Shown piece by piece: positions 1 to 10,013 of a stretch of DNA of 14,167 nt. Below the pieces are notes generated by a model that did no database searches, was not told the origin of the DNA, and was given only the letters and a program-made list of their open reading frames with translations. The stretch's first letter is position 1, and every line of letters begins with the position of its first letter. Both the position numbers and the translations under genes were made by a program. The stretch covers positions 1-14,167 of the forward strand of contig SIBB01000044.1 of the NCBI GenBank assembly GCA_009695395.1, written 5' to 3'. The stretch is from Pedosphaera sp. Lineage in GTDB: Bacteria; Verrucomicrobiota; Verrucomicrobiia; Limisphaerales; SXTU01.

Positions 1-21
1 TTCAACCAGCCAACCAGCGCC

Positions 22-768
22 ATGAAAACGCACTTACTCCGCACTGCTTCGCGCCGCGCCTTCACCCTCATCGAACTGCTCGTCGTCATCGCCATTATCG
101 CGATCCTGGCGGGGATGCTCCTGCCGGCGCTTTCCAAGGCGAAGGAAAAGGCCAAGTCCATTTCGTGCCTCAGCAACCAAAAGCAGATTGGTCTGGCCTT
201 TCGGATGTATGCAGACGATCAGGACAGCCGCTTCGTCCAGCTCGCTCGGTCCGGAGCACCGCCCGCCAACGCAATGGTTCCCGATCCGGGCACTGCAAAT
301 ACCAGTTGGCCCGACATTCTCTCGCCCTACGCGCCCGGCCAGAAGAGCTACAACTGCCCATCCCAGCGCGTGCCCACCATCGCGGTGAACACGAACACCT
401 TCGGGATCGGCATCAACTACCCGGACATAGGCGTTTACCTCGCCCAGCCCATCATCCGTGACCTTATGGTCGCCCAGCCTTCGGCCACCGTTGCTTTCGC
501 GGACACTTCTTGGATTGGAAATCCTGCCGTGACCGACCCTGACCAGTGGGTTGCAGTCACCCAGACCAGCGTCAACCCGTGGGACGCCCTGTGCTTCCGC
601 ACGGCCAACAACGCCTTTTACGCGTCGCTTCCGTCGCGCACGATCAATCGGCATAACGGCCGGTGTAACACCACGCATGTGGATGGCCACGCCGAGAGCA
701 TGAAGAACAGCGCCATCGGCCTGAACCAAACGAACGGGGCCCCGGGCGCGCTGTGGGACAAGCTCTGA
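22..768 (+). CDS. Prepilin-type N-terminal cleavage/methylation protein with H-X9-DG C-terminus
   Basis: The protein has 248 residues. It opens with a basic leader followed by a class III (type IV pilin) signal: cleavage is expected between Ala13 and Phe14, with the conserved Glu at mature position 5 (Glu18). A long hydrophobic helix follows (about residues 16-35), then a helical stretch with KAKEKAK. Near the C-terminus His211 is followed nine residues later by Asp221-Gly222, the H-X9-DG signature of the large pseudopilin-like family expanded in Planctomycetota and Verrucomicrobiota. Such proteins are expected to be processed by prepilin peptidase and to sit in the inner membrane or at the cell surface; their individual roles are mostly unknown. 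Alanine at -1 instead of glycine is tolerated in this class. The ATG has no Shine-Dalgarno sequence; two copies of an octamer (caaccagc) lie just upstream. It converges on the next gene with a 9-nt gap. No pilus assembly genes are nearby. Confidence 0.9.
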   Translation: MKTHLLRTASRRAFTLIELLVVIAIIAILAGMLLPALSKAKEKAKSISCLSNQKQIGLAFRMYADDQDSRFVQLARSGAPPANAMVPDPGTANTSWPDILSPYAPGQKSYNCPSQRVPTIAVNTNTFGIGINYPDIGVYLAQPIIRDLMVAQPSATVAFADTSWIGNPAVTDPDQWVAVTQTSVNPWDALCFRTANNAFYASLPSRTINRHNGRCNTTHVDGHAESMKNSAIGLNQTNGAPGALWDKL

Positions 769-777
769 GCCGCCAGT

Positions 778-1617
778 TCAAACAAGCGCCTGATGGAGGG
801 CCAGTCCAGCTTCTATTGCCACCTCAGCGGGTTTCCTCTGCCAGCCTGTGAACTCAAACGGCTCCGCCCGCACCGGGCCGTCGTAACCCAACCGCTGGAG
901 CGTTCCGAGAAACTGAGCGAGGTCAATCACGCCAGTCGCGCCGGGCAGTTCCCGTTGGCGGTCGAGCAACTCCACCTGCGGCACGGCGACGGGTGCGTCG
1001 TTCAAGTCCACACCCACCACTTCGTCCTTTCGCAGTGAGGCCAATTCCTCCGCCGAGCTGCCGCTCATCCACCAGTGCCATGAGTCCAGCACGAGGCCGA
1101 GGTTCGGCGCGCCGATGGCGGCGATGAGTTCGCACACTTGCGGCAACGAATGGATGAACTCGTGCCGTTTCCCGCGCCGCAGAGTGGGCGTGGCGCAGTA
1201 TTCCAAACCGAAGCGGACGCCGTGATCGCCCAGCACACGCGCCACCGCGCCGATGCGCTCGACGTGCTGCTGGAAGTTCTCCGCGTAGGACAGCTCGTCG
1301 TGGAAGGGCACGATGGAGGAGCCGAGCCGAGTCACGCCGCAGCGTTGGAGGACCTGGGCGAACCCCGGCAACTGTCGCATCCCGTCTGCGAAGCGCTGCG
1401 CGTCGCGCCGCAGGTCAATTGGCATCCCGGCCAGCCCGAAGCGCAGTCGCTTTGCGCGCATATCGTCCAGCAGCCGCAGCAACTCGTCCGCTGATAGCCG
1501 CGCCAGTTCGTCTGCCCGCGCCTCGACCGAGTCGAACCCGTGCCGATGCGCCAGTTCGATGGCTTCGAGCTGCGTCGCTTCGATGCACAGGCTACGGCAG
1601 ACGAGGCACGTGAACAC
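778..1617 (-). CDS. Sugar phosphate isomerase/epimerase-like TIM-barrel protein
   Basis: The 279-residue protein has the look of the xylose isomerase-like TIM barrel family (AP endonuclease 2 superfamily), which includes inosose dehydratases and hexulose or tagatose epimerases. Candidate metal ligands are Glu139 (GLEY), Asp178 and His181 (VLDSWHWW) and Glu252 near the C-terminus (RAEPFEF). The segment VDLNDAP (residues 203-209) is where many relatives carry a His in VHxND, so Asp204 may replace one ligand. The ELPGATGVIDL segment (223-233) is also characteristic of the subfamily. The start is a GTG; an in-frame stop lies at 1651-1653 and no better start lies between, so the N-terminus is close to right. 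No clear ribosome binding site is present. Substrate cannot be told. The gene is divergent from the DUF1800 operon across 129 bp and stands alone on its strand. Confidence 0.8.
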   Translation of the reverse strand: MFTCLVCRSLCIEATQLEAIELAHRHGFDSVEARADELARLSADELLRLLDDMRAKRLRFGLAGMPIDLRRDAQRFADGMRQLPGFAQVLQRCGVTRLGSSIVPFHDELSYAENFQQHVERIGAVARVLGDHGVRFGLEYCATPTLRRGKRHEFIHSLPQVCELIAAIGAPNLGLVLDSWHWWMSGSSAEELASLRKDEVVGVDLNDAPVAVPQVELLDRQRELPGATGVIDLAQFLGTLQRLGYDGPVRAEPFEFTGWQRKPAEVAIEAGLALHQALV

Positions 1618-1746
1618 GCCGAGAAGATTGACCGGCGCTCGCCGACAACCTCAAGGCGCAAACTGCGGCTCTTCAGCAATCTCCCGTATTGAGCGAGGCA
1701 CACGCATTGCTACTCTCAAGTCGGCCACTCGTTTCTGGGAAACCCT

Positions 1747-3846
1747 ATGAGCGCACGAAGATTCTCCCTCCTCGCCGCCGCGCTGCTATGCGTCAGCTCG
1801 GCCCAGTCCCAAGTCGTCCCGCCCGCCGCGCCAAGCATCACGAACCTCACCTTGAACGGCAGCCAGCGCGTGCTGCGCTGGACGCCTTTTCCAGGTGCGC
1901 AGAGCTTCAAAATCTTCAGCACCACCGACCTGCGCCAGTCCTTCACTGAGGACACCAGCGGCGCGGTTAGCGGCTTCTCTTGGACTGGCACAAACTCCAG
2001 CACCGCACGCTTCTTCCGCCTCGACACCACGCCGCTCGACACGAACGTCCTCGTCACCGCCACCGTGCTCAATCGCCTCGCCTACGGCCCCACGCCAGCG
2101 CTGCTCGACCGCTTCAAGACCAACTCCATTGATCTCTACATCGCCGAGCAACTCGCACCGGAGACAGTCACGGAGACGGTGCAGAACCAGCACACGAACA
2201 TCGCCTTCTACGAGAGCCGGTTTGCCCCGCCGACCACGCCCGTCTCGCTGACGAGCGGCACCACTGCGGGCGTGGCGACGATAGACATTCTGCGGTCATG
2301 GTTCACGCTGCGCGCCGTCGGTGCAGACCGGCAGCTCCTCGAGGTTCTCTCGCAGTTCTTGGACAACCACTTCGTCACCCAATACACCAAGGCGCAGACC
2401 TACTTCCAGATCTACTACGGCGACTTCAACATGCAGAACCGCGTCGCGACGGAGCTGGAGTATCGCGAGCTGACGCGCTGGCGGAACGCGCTGATGAGCC
2501 CCGCCGCCAAGTTCAAGGACCTGCTCACGATCAGTTGCGAAAGCCCGACGATGATCATCTACCTGGACACGGTCAGCAGCCGTGGCGACGGCGGGCGCAC
2601 GCCGAACGAGAACTTCTCCCGTGAGATCATGGAGCTGTTTAGCATGGGCGTGGACAACGGCTACGACCAGACGGACATCACCGACATGTCGCACGCGTGG
2701 GCTGGCTGGACGGTGGATTTCGTCGCGCCGACGGATGTGTTCAACCCGCTCGCCACGCGACTGCTCGCCACTGGCGGCAACACTGTGAGCAACGTCCCCG
2801 GCTCGTGGGCCTTCATCTTTCGCACCAACTACCACGGCACCTCGCGCAGCATCTTCACGAACAAATTTGTCCCCGCCCGCTTCGGTGCGCCCTGGACCAC
2901 GCGCACCTACGCCAACGCCACGCCCGGCTCCTACCAGCTCACCTTCCCCGCTCGCACCGGCACGAACGCGATTCAGGACAGCTACGACATCATCGCGCAT
3001 CTCGCGGACCTGCCGTTCACGCAGGAATACATGAGCGTGAAGCTTTGCCGGCTCCTCGTGCATGAGGATTTTGCGCACGGCTACGACTTCACCGCGCCGC
3101 AGCTCACGCCCGAGGCTGACCTCGTCCGTCAGTGCATGATGGCGTGGGAAACGAACATGCCGCGCGGCCAAATCCGCAAGGTGCTCGACGTCATCTTCAA
3201 GTCCGACCTCTTCCGCTCGCACACCGCCGCATTCGCCAAGGTGAAGACGCCGCTCGAATACACGGTCAGCGCCATCCGCGCGCTGCGTGTCAGCACGAAT
3301 GGCACTGGCCTGCATGGCTCGTGGTCTTCCGACACGGACGGGACTTCCCTTGCCACCCCACTGCAACGCATGGGCGGCATGGTGCTTTTCGACCGCGCTG
3401 AACCAGACGGCTATCCCGAGAGCGGAGCCGGCTGGATTAGCGCGGGAACGCTTGCCGAGCGCGTGCGCTGGACGCAATCGCTGCTCATCGCCAGCGGCCA
3501 GACCGGCCACAACGGTTCGCAGAGCGGCACCGGCAATGACGCGTCCAACTCCGCCACCTCGCCCGTGCGCCTGATGTTCGCGCGTCTGCCGCTGCTGGCC
3601 GACCAGCAACACGCCGCGAAGGTCGCCGACGTGTTCCTTGGCCTTCTCTTCCCCGGCGAAGGCGCGGCGAACCTGAACCTCTACCGCACCGCCGCCATAA
3701 ACTTCCTCAACACGAGCGACGATGGCTTGAGTGCGTCGTCGTTCAGCGCGCTCACGCCCAGCGCCACTGCCGCCAACGCCTACGACACGCGCGTGCGCGG
3801 CATGGTGGCGATGCTGATGACCATGCAGCGATTCCAAGAGCAATGA
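1747..3846 (+). CDS. DUF1800 family exported protein
   Basis: The 699-residue protein starts with a Sec-type signal peptide (basic MSARR, hydrophobic LLAAALLCVSSA, cleavage near residues 20-22). Residues about 25-95 resemble the beta-sandwich (fibronectin III-like) module often seen in verrucomicrobial secreted proteins, ending in ARFFRL. The DUF1800 domain begins with VLNRLAYGPTP (about residue 107) and runs to the C-terminus. Its hallmark lies at about residues 286-320: NENFSREIMELFSMGVD, then a Tyr-Asp-Gln segment and a GWTVD motif. DUF1800 proteins are exported and of unknown biochemical function. They are very often encoded directly before a DUF1501 protein, as here. The gene heads a three-gene plus-strand unit. 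A 97-nt spacer with a long hairpin separates it from the DUF1501 gene. The ATG lacks a strong Shine-Dalgarno sequence. Confidence 0.9.
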   Translation: MSARRFSLLAAALLCVSSAQSQVVPPAAPSITNLTLNGSQRVLRWTPFPGAQSFKIFSTTDLRQSFTEDTSGAVSGFSWTGTNSSTARFFRLDTTPLDTNVLVTATVLNRLAYGPTPALLDRFKTNSIDLYIAEQLAPETVTETVQNQHTNIAFYESRFAPPTTPVSLTSGTTAGVATIDILRSWFTLRAVGADRQLLEVLSQFLDNHFVTQYTKAQTYFQIYYGDFNMQNRVATELEYRELTRWRNALMSPAAKFKDLLTISCESPTMIIYLDTVSSRGDGGRTPNENFSREIMELFSMGVDNGYDQTDITDMSHAWAGWTVDFVAPTDVFNPLATRLLATGGNTVSNVPGSWAFIFRTNYHGTSRSIFTNKFVPARFGAPWTTRTYANATPGSYQLTFPARTGTNAIQDSYDIIAHLADLPFTQEYMSVKLCRLLVHEDFAHGYDFTAPQLTPEADLVRQCMMAWETNMPRGQIRKVLDVIFKSDLFRSHTAAFAKVKTPLEYTVSAIRALRVSTNGTGLHGSWSSDTDGTSLATPLQRMGGMVLFDRAEPDGYPESGAGWISAGTLAERVRWTQSLLIASGQTGHNGSQSGTGNDASNSATSPVRLMFARLPLLADQQHAAKVADVFLGLLFPGEGAANLNLYRTAAINFLNTSDDGLSASSFSALTPSATAANAYDTRVRGMVAMLMTMQRFQEQ

Positions 3847-3849
3847 AAC

Positions 3850-3933
3850 GAGCAGGATTGAGATTAAGATTAAGAGCAGGAGCCGAGGGTGCTTCTCCCA
3901 CTCGTGCTCTTAATCCTAATCTTAATCCTGCTC
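3850..3933. repeat. Hexamer-array inverted repeat (long hairpin) between DUF1800 and DUF1501 genes
   Basis: Left arm 3850-3882 and right arm 3901-3933 are inverted copies that match at 30 of 33 positions; the loop is 18 nt. Each arm is built from degenerate 6-nt units (gattaa-like on the left, ttaatc-like on the right), with gagcag at the ends. The hairpin starts 3 nt after the DUF1800 stop codon and ends 10 nt before the DUF1501 start. It has no following T-run, so it is not a classic intrinsic terminator. It may stabilise the upstream mRNA segment or attenuate read-through. Its short-period mirror design resembles two other elements in this window. Confidence 0.9.
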
Positions 3934-3943
3934 CTCCCCGCCC

Positions 3944-5647
3944 ATGCCTTACATAAACACCCTCACCCGCCGCGACTTCATCCACCGCTCTCTCCTCGGC
4001 GGCGCGGGCCTAGGCCTCGCGGCGCTCGCGAACGTCCCGCCTTTCGCCGCCCGCGCGCTGGCGGAGGGCAGCATCGGCCTCAACGGCAAGAAGCTGCTCT
4101 TCGTCTTCCTGCGCGGCGGCAACGATGGCCTCGGCTCCCTCCTGCCGGTGCAGGATTCTGCCTACAGCTCGGCCATCCGCACCAACACGCTCATCGCGAA
4201 GGACGGCGCGACTGACTACTCCGCCACGCCCGGCATCGCTGACTTCCCGACGAGTCCCGGGGGCACGGCGACCTTCAACTACGCCAACGCCATCCGCCTC
4301 GGCAACGGCTTCGCCGCGCTCCACCCGTCCCTGAAGTTCCTCGCGCCGGTTTACAACGCCGGCGACCTCGCGCTCATCCACCGCGTCGGCTACCCGAAGC
4401 AGTCGCGCTCGCACTTCGACTCGCAGAACTATTGGGAGAACGGACTGCCCAACAACAACGTCTCCAAGGAGGGCATTCTCTATCGCACCATCATCGAGTC
4501 CGGCCTCGCGAGCACTTCGCCGCTCTCGGCGGTGAGCGTCCAGTCTGCGCTCCCGGTGCTGCTGCGCGGCTCGGGCGCGGCGCTCACGAACCTCACCGAC
4601 CCGCTGCGCTACGACCTGCTCGGCGTGCCGAACATCATCTCCTCCGGCGACATCAAGGCCACGAACGCCCTGTTGAATGCGCAGTCCACACCCTTCCCTG
4701 ACAAGAAAAGCCGCGCGTTCCTCAGCCTCCAATACGACGGCCTGCTCAAGACGCTCTCCATCTTCAGCAGCATTAACTTCACCGAGACCGGCAACACCTA
4801 CGTGGACGATGTGAACACGGACGGCGGGAGCAATCCCTACTACCTCTTCCCCACCTCGCAGGCGAAGAACGGCGGCTACGCCTTCAACGGCAACAGCACG
4901 GCGAAATACGTCGTGGACCAGTCCAGCAGCTCGACCAGCTTCTTCGCCGGACTCAAGGCCGCATCGCTCATCCTGAACCACACTGACGCCGTCATCGCAG
5001 GCACGGAGATGGGCGGCTTCGACACGCACGACAACCAGGGCGGCGCAACTGGCGCGCATGCAAACCTTCAGCAGCGCATCGGCTGGGCGCTCTACGGGCT
5101 AAGGAAATACTTTCAGATTTATGGGCGGCTCGGCTCGGCTCCCGCATCCGGCGCGAAATGCGCATGGAGCGATGTCGTGGTCGTGCTACTCACGGAGTTT
5201 GGGCGGACGACCATCGAGAACACCTCGCGCGGGACGGACCACGCGGAGGCGGGCGTGATGTTTGTCGCGGGCGGCGGCGTAAAGGGCGTGGGCAAGAACG
5301 GTCGCGTAACCGGAGTCGTCGGCTGCCACCCCGGCGGCACCGGGGCGCATCTGAGCGACACGAATGTGCCGTGGATTTCAGGCCCGGCGAACCAAGCCGG
5401 CAGCGTGGACGGCTCCATGTTTGGCATCAGCGACCGCTACCTGAAACGCTCCGTGGACTACCGTTCTGTGCTGGGCCGTGTGATCCGCGACCATCTCGGC
5501 GCGACGCAGAACCAGCTCAACCGCATCATCCCCGGCTACGCGAACGAGGCGCAGGAGCACCTGCTCACTGGCGGCACGGTCACGACTCCGATAGAGTCCT
5601 CCGGCGTGAACACTCCCATCATTGGCGAACCGGACATTTTGGTGTGA
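3944..5647 (+). CDS. DUF1501 family Tat-exported protein (DUF1800 partner)
   Basis: The 567-residue protein carries a twin-arginine signal: TRRDFIHRS with Arg9-Arg10, then a glycine/alanine-rich hydrophobic stretch to about residue 40. DUF1501 belongs to the alkaline phosphatase/sulfatase-like fold. Visible family landmarks are FLRGGNDG (about residues 55-62), GGFDTHDNQGG (about 358-368) and LLTEFGRTT followed by a DHAEAG segment (about 415-436). The family lacks a demonstrated reaction; the conserved Asp/His residues in these motifs suggest metal binding. Tat export implies folding in the cytoplasm, perhaps with a cofactor, before crossing the membrane. It follows the DUF1800 gene and its TGA overlaps the GTG start of the next gene (GTGA), suggesting translational coupling. 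A second DUF1501 gene at 10014 is clearly divergent in sequence and shorter. Confidence 0.92.
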   Translation: MPYINTLTRRDFIHRSLLGGAGLGLAALANVPPFAARALAEGSIGLNGKKLLFVFLRGGNDGLGSLLPVQDSAYSSAIRTNTLIAKDGATDYSATPGIADFPTSPGGTATFNYANAIRLGNGFAALHPSLKFLAPVYNAGDLALIHRVGYPKQSRSHFDSQNYWENGLPNNNVSKEGILYRTIIESGLASTSPLSAVSVQSALPVLLRGSGAALTNLTDPLRYDLLGVPNIISSGDIKATNALLNAQSTPFPDKKSRAFLSLQYDGLLKTLSIFSSINFTETGNTYVDDVNTDGGSNPYYLFPTSQAKNGGYAFNGNSTAKYVVDQSSSSTSFFAGLKAASLILNHTDAVIAGTEMGGFDTHDNQGGATGAHANLQQRIGWALYGLRKYFQIYGRLGSAPASGAKCAWSDVVVVLLTEFGRTTIENTSRGTDHAEAGVMFVAGGGVKGVGKNGRVTGVVGCHPGGTGAHLSDTNVPWISGPANQAGSVDGSMFGISDRYLKRSVDYRSVLGRVIRDHLGATQNQLNRIIPGYANEAQEHLLTGGTVTTPIESSGVNTPIIGEPDILV

Positions 5648-6468
5648 AGAACAACCCCGCCGCAAACGAGCGCCCCGTTGGACGTTGGAAGTTGAGCTTT
5701 GGACGTTGGACGTTCGCCCTCCTCCTTTCAACTTTCAGCCCTCAACTCTCAACGCGTGCCGACTCCGTCACGCTGCGTCCCATCGCCGACACCACGCTCA
5801 TCGAGACCGCGCCGAACAACAACCTCGGCGCGCAGCCGTTCGCCAACTCCGGCACGACGCAGAACTTCACCAAGAACCGCGCGCTGTTCCGCTTCGATGT
5901 TTCGGGCATTCCGACCGGCGCGCAGGTGGATTCGGTCTCCATCGCCTTCGAGGTCACGCGGCAGCCCGTGGACGGCTACGCACCGGCGGACTTCGGCCTG
6001 CACCGGATGCTCGTCTCGTGGGGCGAGGGCGCGCAAACGACCGCGAACCCCGGCAGCCCCGGCCAAGGTGCGCCCGCCGCCCCTGGCGAGGCAACGTGGC
6101 TCGCTCGCTTCGCCCAGACCGGCCCGAACTGGGCCGCGCCCGGTGGACTTGCGGCAACAGACTTCGCCGCCGCCAGCAGCGCGGGGCAGAGCATCTACAG
6201 CGTGGCGAACTCACCCTACTTCTTCACCTCGTCCCAGCTCGCCGCCGACGTGCAGCTCTGGCTTGCGAACCCGAGTGAGAACTTCGGCTGGATGCTGCTG
6301 GCGAACGACGAGGGACCAAACTTCACCGCCCGCCGCTTCGGCTCGCGCGAGGATGCCATCAACGCACCACAGCTCCTCGTGCAATTCACGACTGTGCCTG
6401 AGCCGTCTGCGCTGGTGTTGCTGGCCGGGGGCGTGGTCCTGCTGGCGCGGCGAGTCAGGCGGAACTGA
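5644..6468 (+). CDS. DNRLRE-like secreted protein with PEP-CTERM sorting signal
   Basis: I place the start at the GTG at 5644, which overlaps the upstream stop in a GTGA arrangement, giving 274 residues. This N-terminus supplies a signal peptide (basic GRWK and GRW, hydrophobic TFALLLSTF, cleavage near STRA-DS at residues 38-40). A TTG at 5692 is an alternative start. The mature part (about 40-245) resembles the beta-rich DNRLRE domain: an Asp-Thr-Thr-Leu start, an Asn-rich loop with NNNLG, then NRALFRFDVSGIP. The last 24 residues are a classic PEP-CTERM signal: VPEPSALVL, a hydrophobic helix, then ARRVRR. PEP-CTERM proteins are processed by exosortase and delivered to the cell surface; no exosortase gene is in this window. 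As last gene of the operon it may be an extracellular structural or adhesive partner of the DUF1800/DUF1501 pair. The ORF stays open upstream of 5644 inside the DUF1501 gene, which is probably only a shadow. Confidence 0.8.
   Translation: MKNNPAANERPVGRWKLSFGRWTFALLLSTFSPQLSTRADSVTLRPIADTTLIETAPNNNLGAQPFANSGTTQNFTKNRALFRFDVSGIPTGAQVDSVSIAFEVTRQPVDGYAPADFGLHRMLVSWGEGAQTTANPGSPGQGAPAAPGEATWLARFAQTGPNWAAPGGLAATDFAAASSAGQSIYSVANSPYFFTSSQLAADVQLWLANPSENFGWMLLANDEGPNFTARRFGSREDAINAPQLLVQFTTVPEPSALVLLAGGVVLLARRVRRN
5677..5753. repeat. Heptamer-array imperfect inverted repeat encoding a signal peptide
   Basis: From 5677 to 5718 six consecutive 7-nt units read gttggac, gttggaa, gttgagc, tttggac, gttggac, gttcgcc. 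From 5726 to 5753 four units read tttcaac, tttcagc, cctcaac, tctcaac, which are inverted relatives of the first set. The arms 5684-5708 and 5729-5753 match in inverted orientation at 18 of 25 positions. The element lies within the coding sequence of the PEP-CTERM protein and supplies its basic and hydrophobic signal-peptide regions. Confidence 0.8.
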
Positions 6469-6493
6469 CAGCCGCGTTCCACCCCGAAAGCAA

Positions 6494-6523
6494 AACAGGC
6501 GTCCCGGAGCCGGGACGCCTGTT
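6494..6523 (-). terminator. Intrinsic terminator hairpin downstream of rpsT
   Basis: A perfect inverted repeat has arms aacaggcgtcccg and cgggacgcctgtt around a 4-nt gagc loop. Read on the minus strand it is followed by a T-rich tract (TTTTGCTTT, counting the last stem bases), as expected of a terminator for rpsT, whose stop lies 18 nt away. In the plus direction there is no T-run, but the stem may also stop transcription from the PEP-CTERM gene, which ends 25 nt before it. Confidence 0.8.
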
Positions 6524-6541
6524 CGCTGAAAGGGGATCTCG

Positions 6542-6823
6542 TTACTTCTTCGCGGCAGCTGCGGCAGTCGCCTTGTTGAGGGCGATGGTGAGGCGGGACT
6601 TTTTGCGGTCGGCAGTGTTGCGCTTGATGACGCCCTTCTTCACGGCCTTGTCGAGCGTGGAGATGGCGACGCGGAGGACTTCGGGTGACGTGTCCAGGCT
6701 GGACTCGACCGCCGCGCGGAATTTCTTCACCGCAGTCTTGACCTGGGTGCGGACGACAGTGTTGCGGACTTGCTTGCGCGCGCTGTTGCGCATGCGACGA
6801 CCGGCTGATTTGGTGTTCGGCAT
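6542..6823 (-). CDS. rpsT: 30S ribosomal protein bS20
   Basis: The 93-residue, strongly basic protein matches bS20: MPNTKSAGRRMRNSARK at the start, a KTAVKKF segment, a central DKAVKKGVIKRNTADRKKSRL segment and an alanine/lysine-rich tail. bS20 binds 16S rRNA early in 30S assembly as a three-helix bundle. Length is slightly above the usual 85-90 residues because of the AAAAAKK tail. The ATG is preceded on the minus strand by aaaaag, a weak purine-rich ribosome binding site. The gene is monocistronic, with its own promoter and a terminator, and is inserted between two plus-strand operons of exported proteins. Confidence 0.97.
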   Translation of the reverse strand: MPNTKSAGRRMRNSARKQVRNTVVRTQVKTAVKKFRAAVESSLDTSPEVLRVAISTLDKAVKKGVIKRNTADRKKSRLTIALNKATAAAAAKK

Positions 6824-6847
6824 ATCTTTTTCGTTTAAGAGGCGCGA

Positions 6848-6875
6848 ACCCTAGCCAATGGCCGTTCGTTGTCAA
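6848..6875 (-). promoter_or_regulatory. Predicted sigma-70-type promoter of rpsT with a dyad at the -35
   Basis: On the minus strand a perfect TTGACA (-35, at 6870-6875) is followed after 16 nt by TAGGGT (at 6848-6853), a 3-of-6 match to the -10 consensus. The -10 lies 24 nt upstream of the rpsT start codon, giving a short leader. The -35 is inside the palindrome cgttgtcaacg (6867-6877), itself in a wider dyad GCCGTT-N7-AACGGC (6861-6879). On the plus strand the same palindrome gives TTGTCA, 16 nt before TGAATT, so a divergent promoter for the downstream plus-strand operon could share it. This is prediction from sequence only. Confidence 0.5.
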
Positions 6876-6943
6876 CGGCTTGTTCCGGGGTGAATTGCCT
6901 TGGCGGCCTGCCGTCTGGTGCCGTTGACTCAACGCGTTCACTC

Positions 6944-10003
<3,060 letters not shown>

Positions 10004-10013
10004 AGCGAGCGAC

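Noticed and set aside
2296..3843. Minus-strand open frame of 515 codons
   Set aside because: It mirrors the DUF1800 gene, has Arg/Val/Glu-rich composition typical of antisense frames in GC-rich DNA, and shows no domain.
4010..5059. Minus-strand open frame of 349 codons
   Set aside because: Antisense shadow of the first DUF1501 gene, with biased composition and no motif.
5158..5643. N-terminal extension of the PEP-CTERM gene inside the DUF1501 gene
   Set aside because: The extension is Arg-rich shadow sequence; the GTGA overlap at 5644 followed by a signal peptide is a better start.
6869..6943. TTG start and 25 extra residues for the cytochrome/DUF1553 protein
   Set aside because: They precede a normal signal peptide, and the TTG lies inside the predicted promoter dyad.
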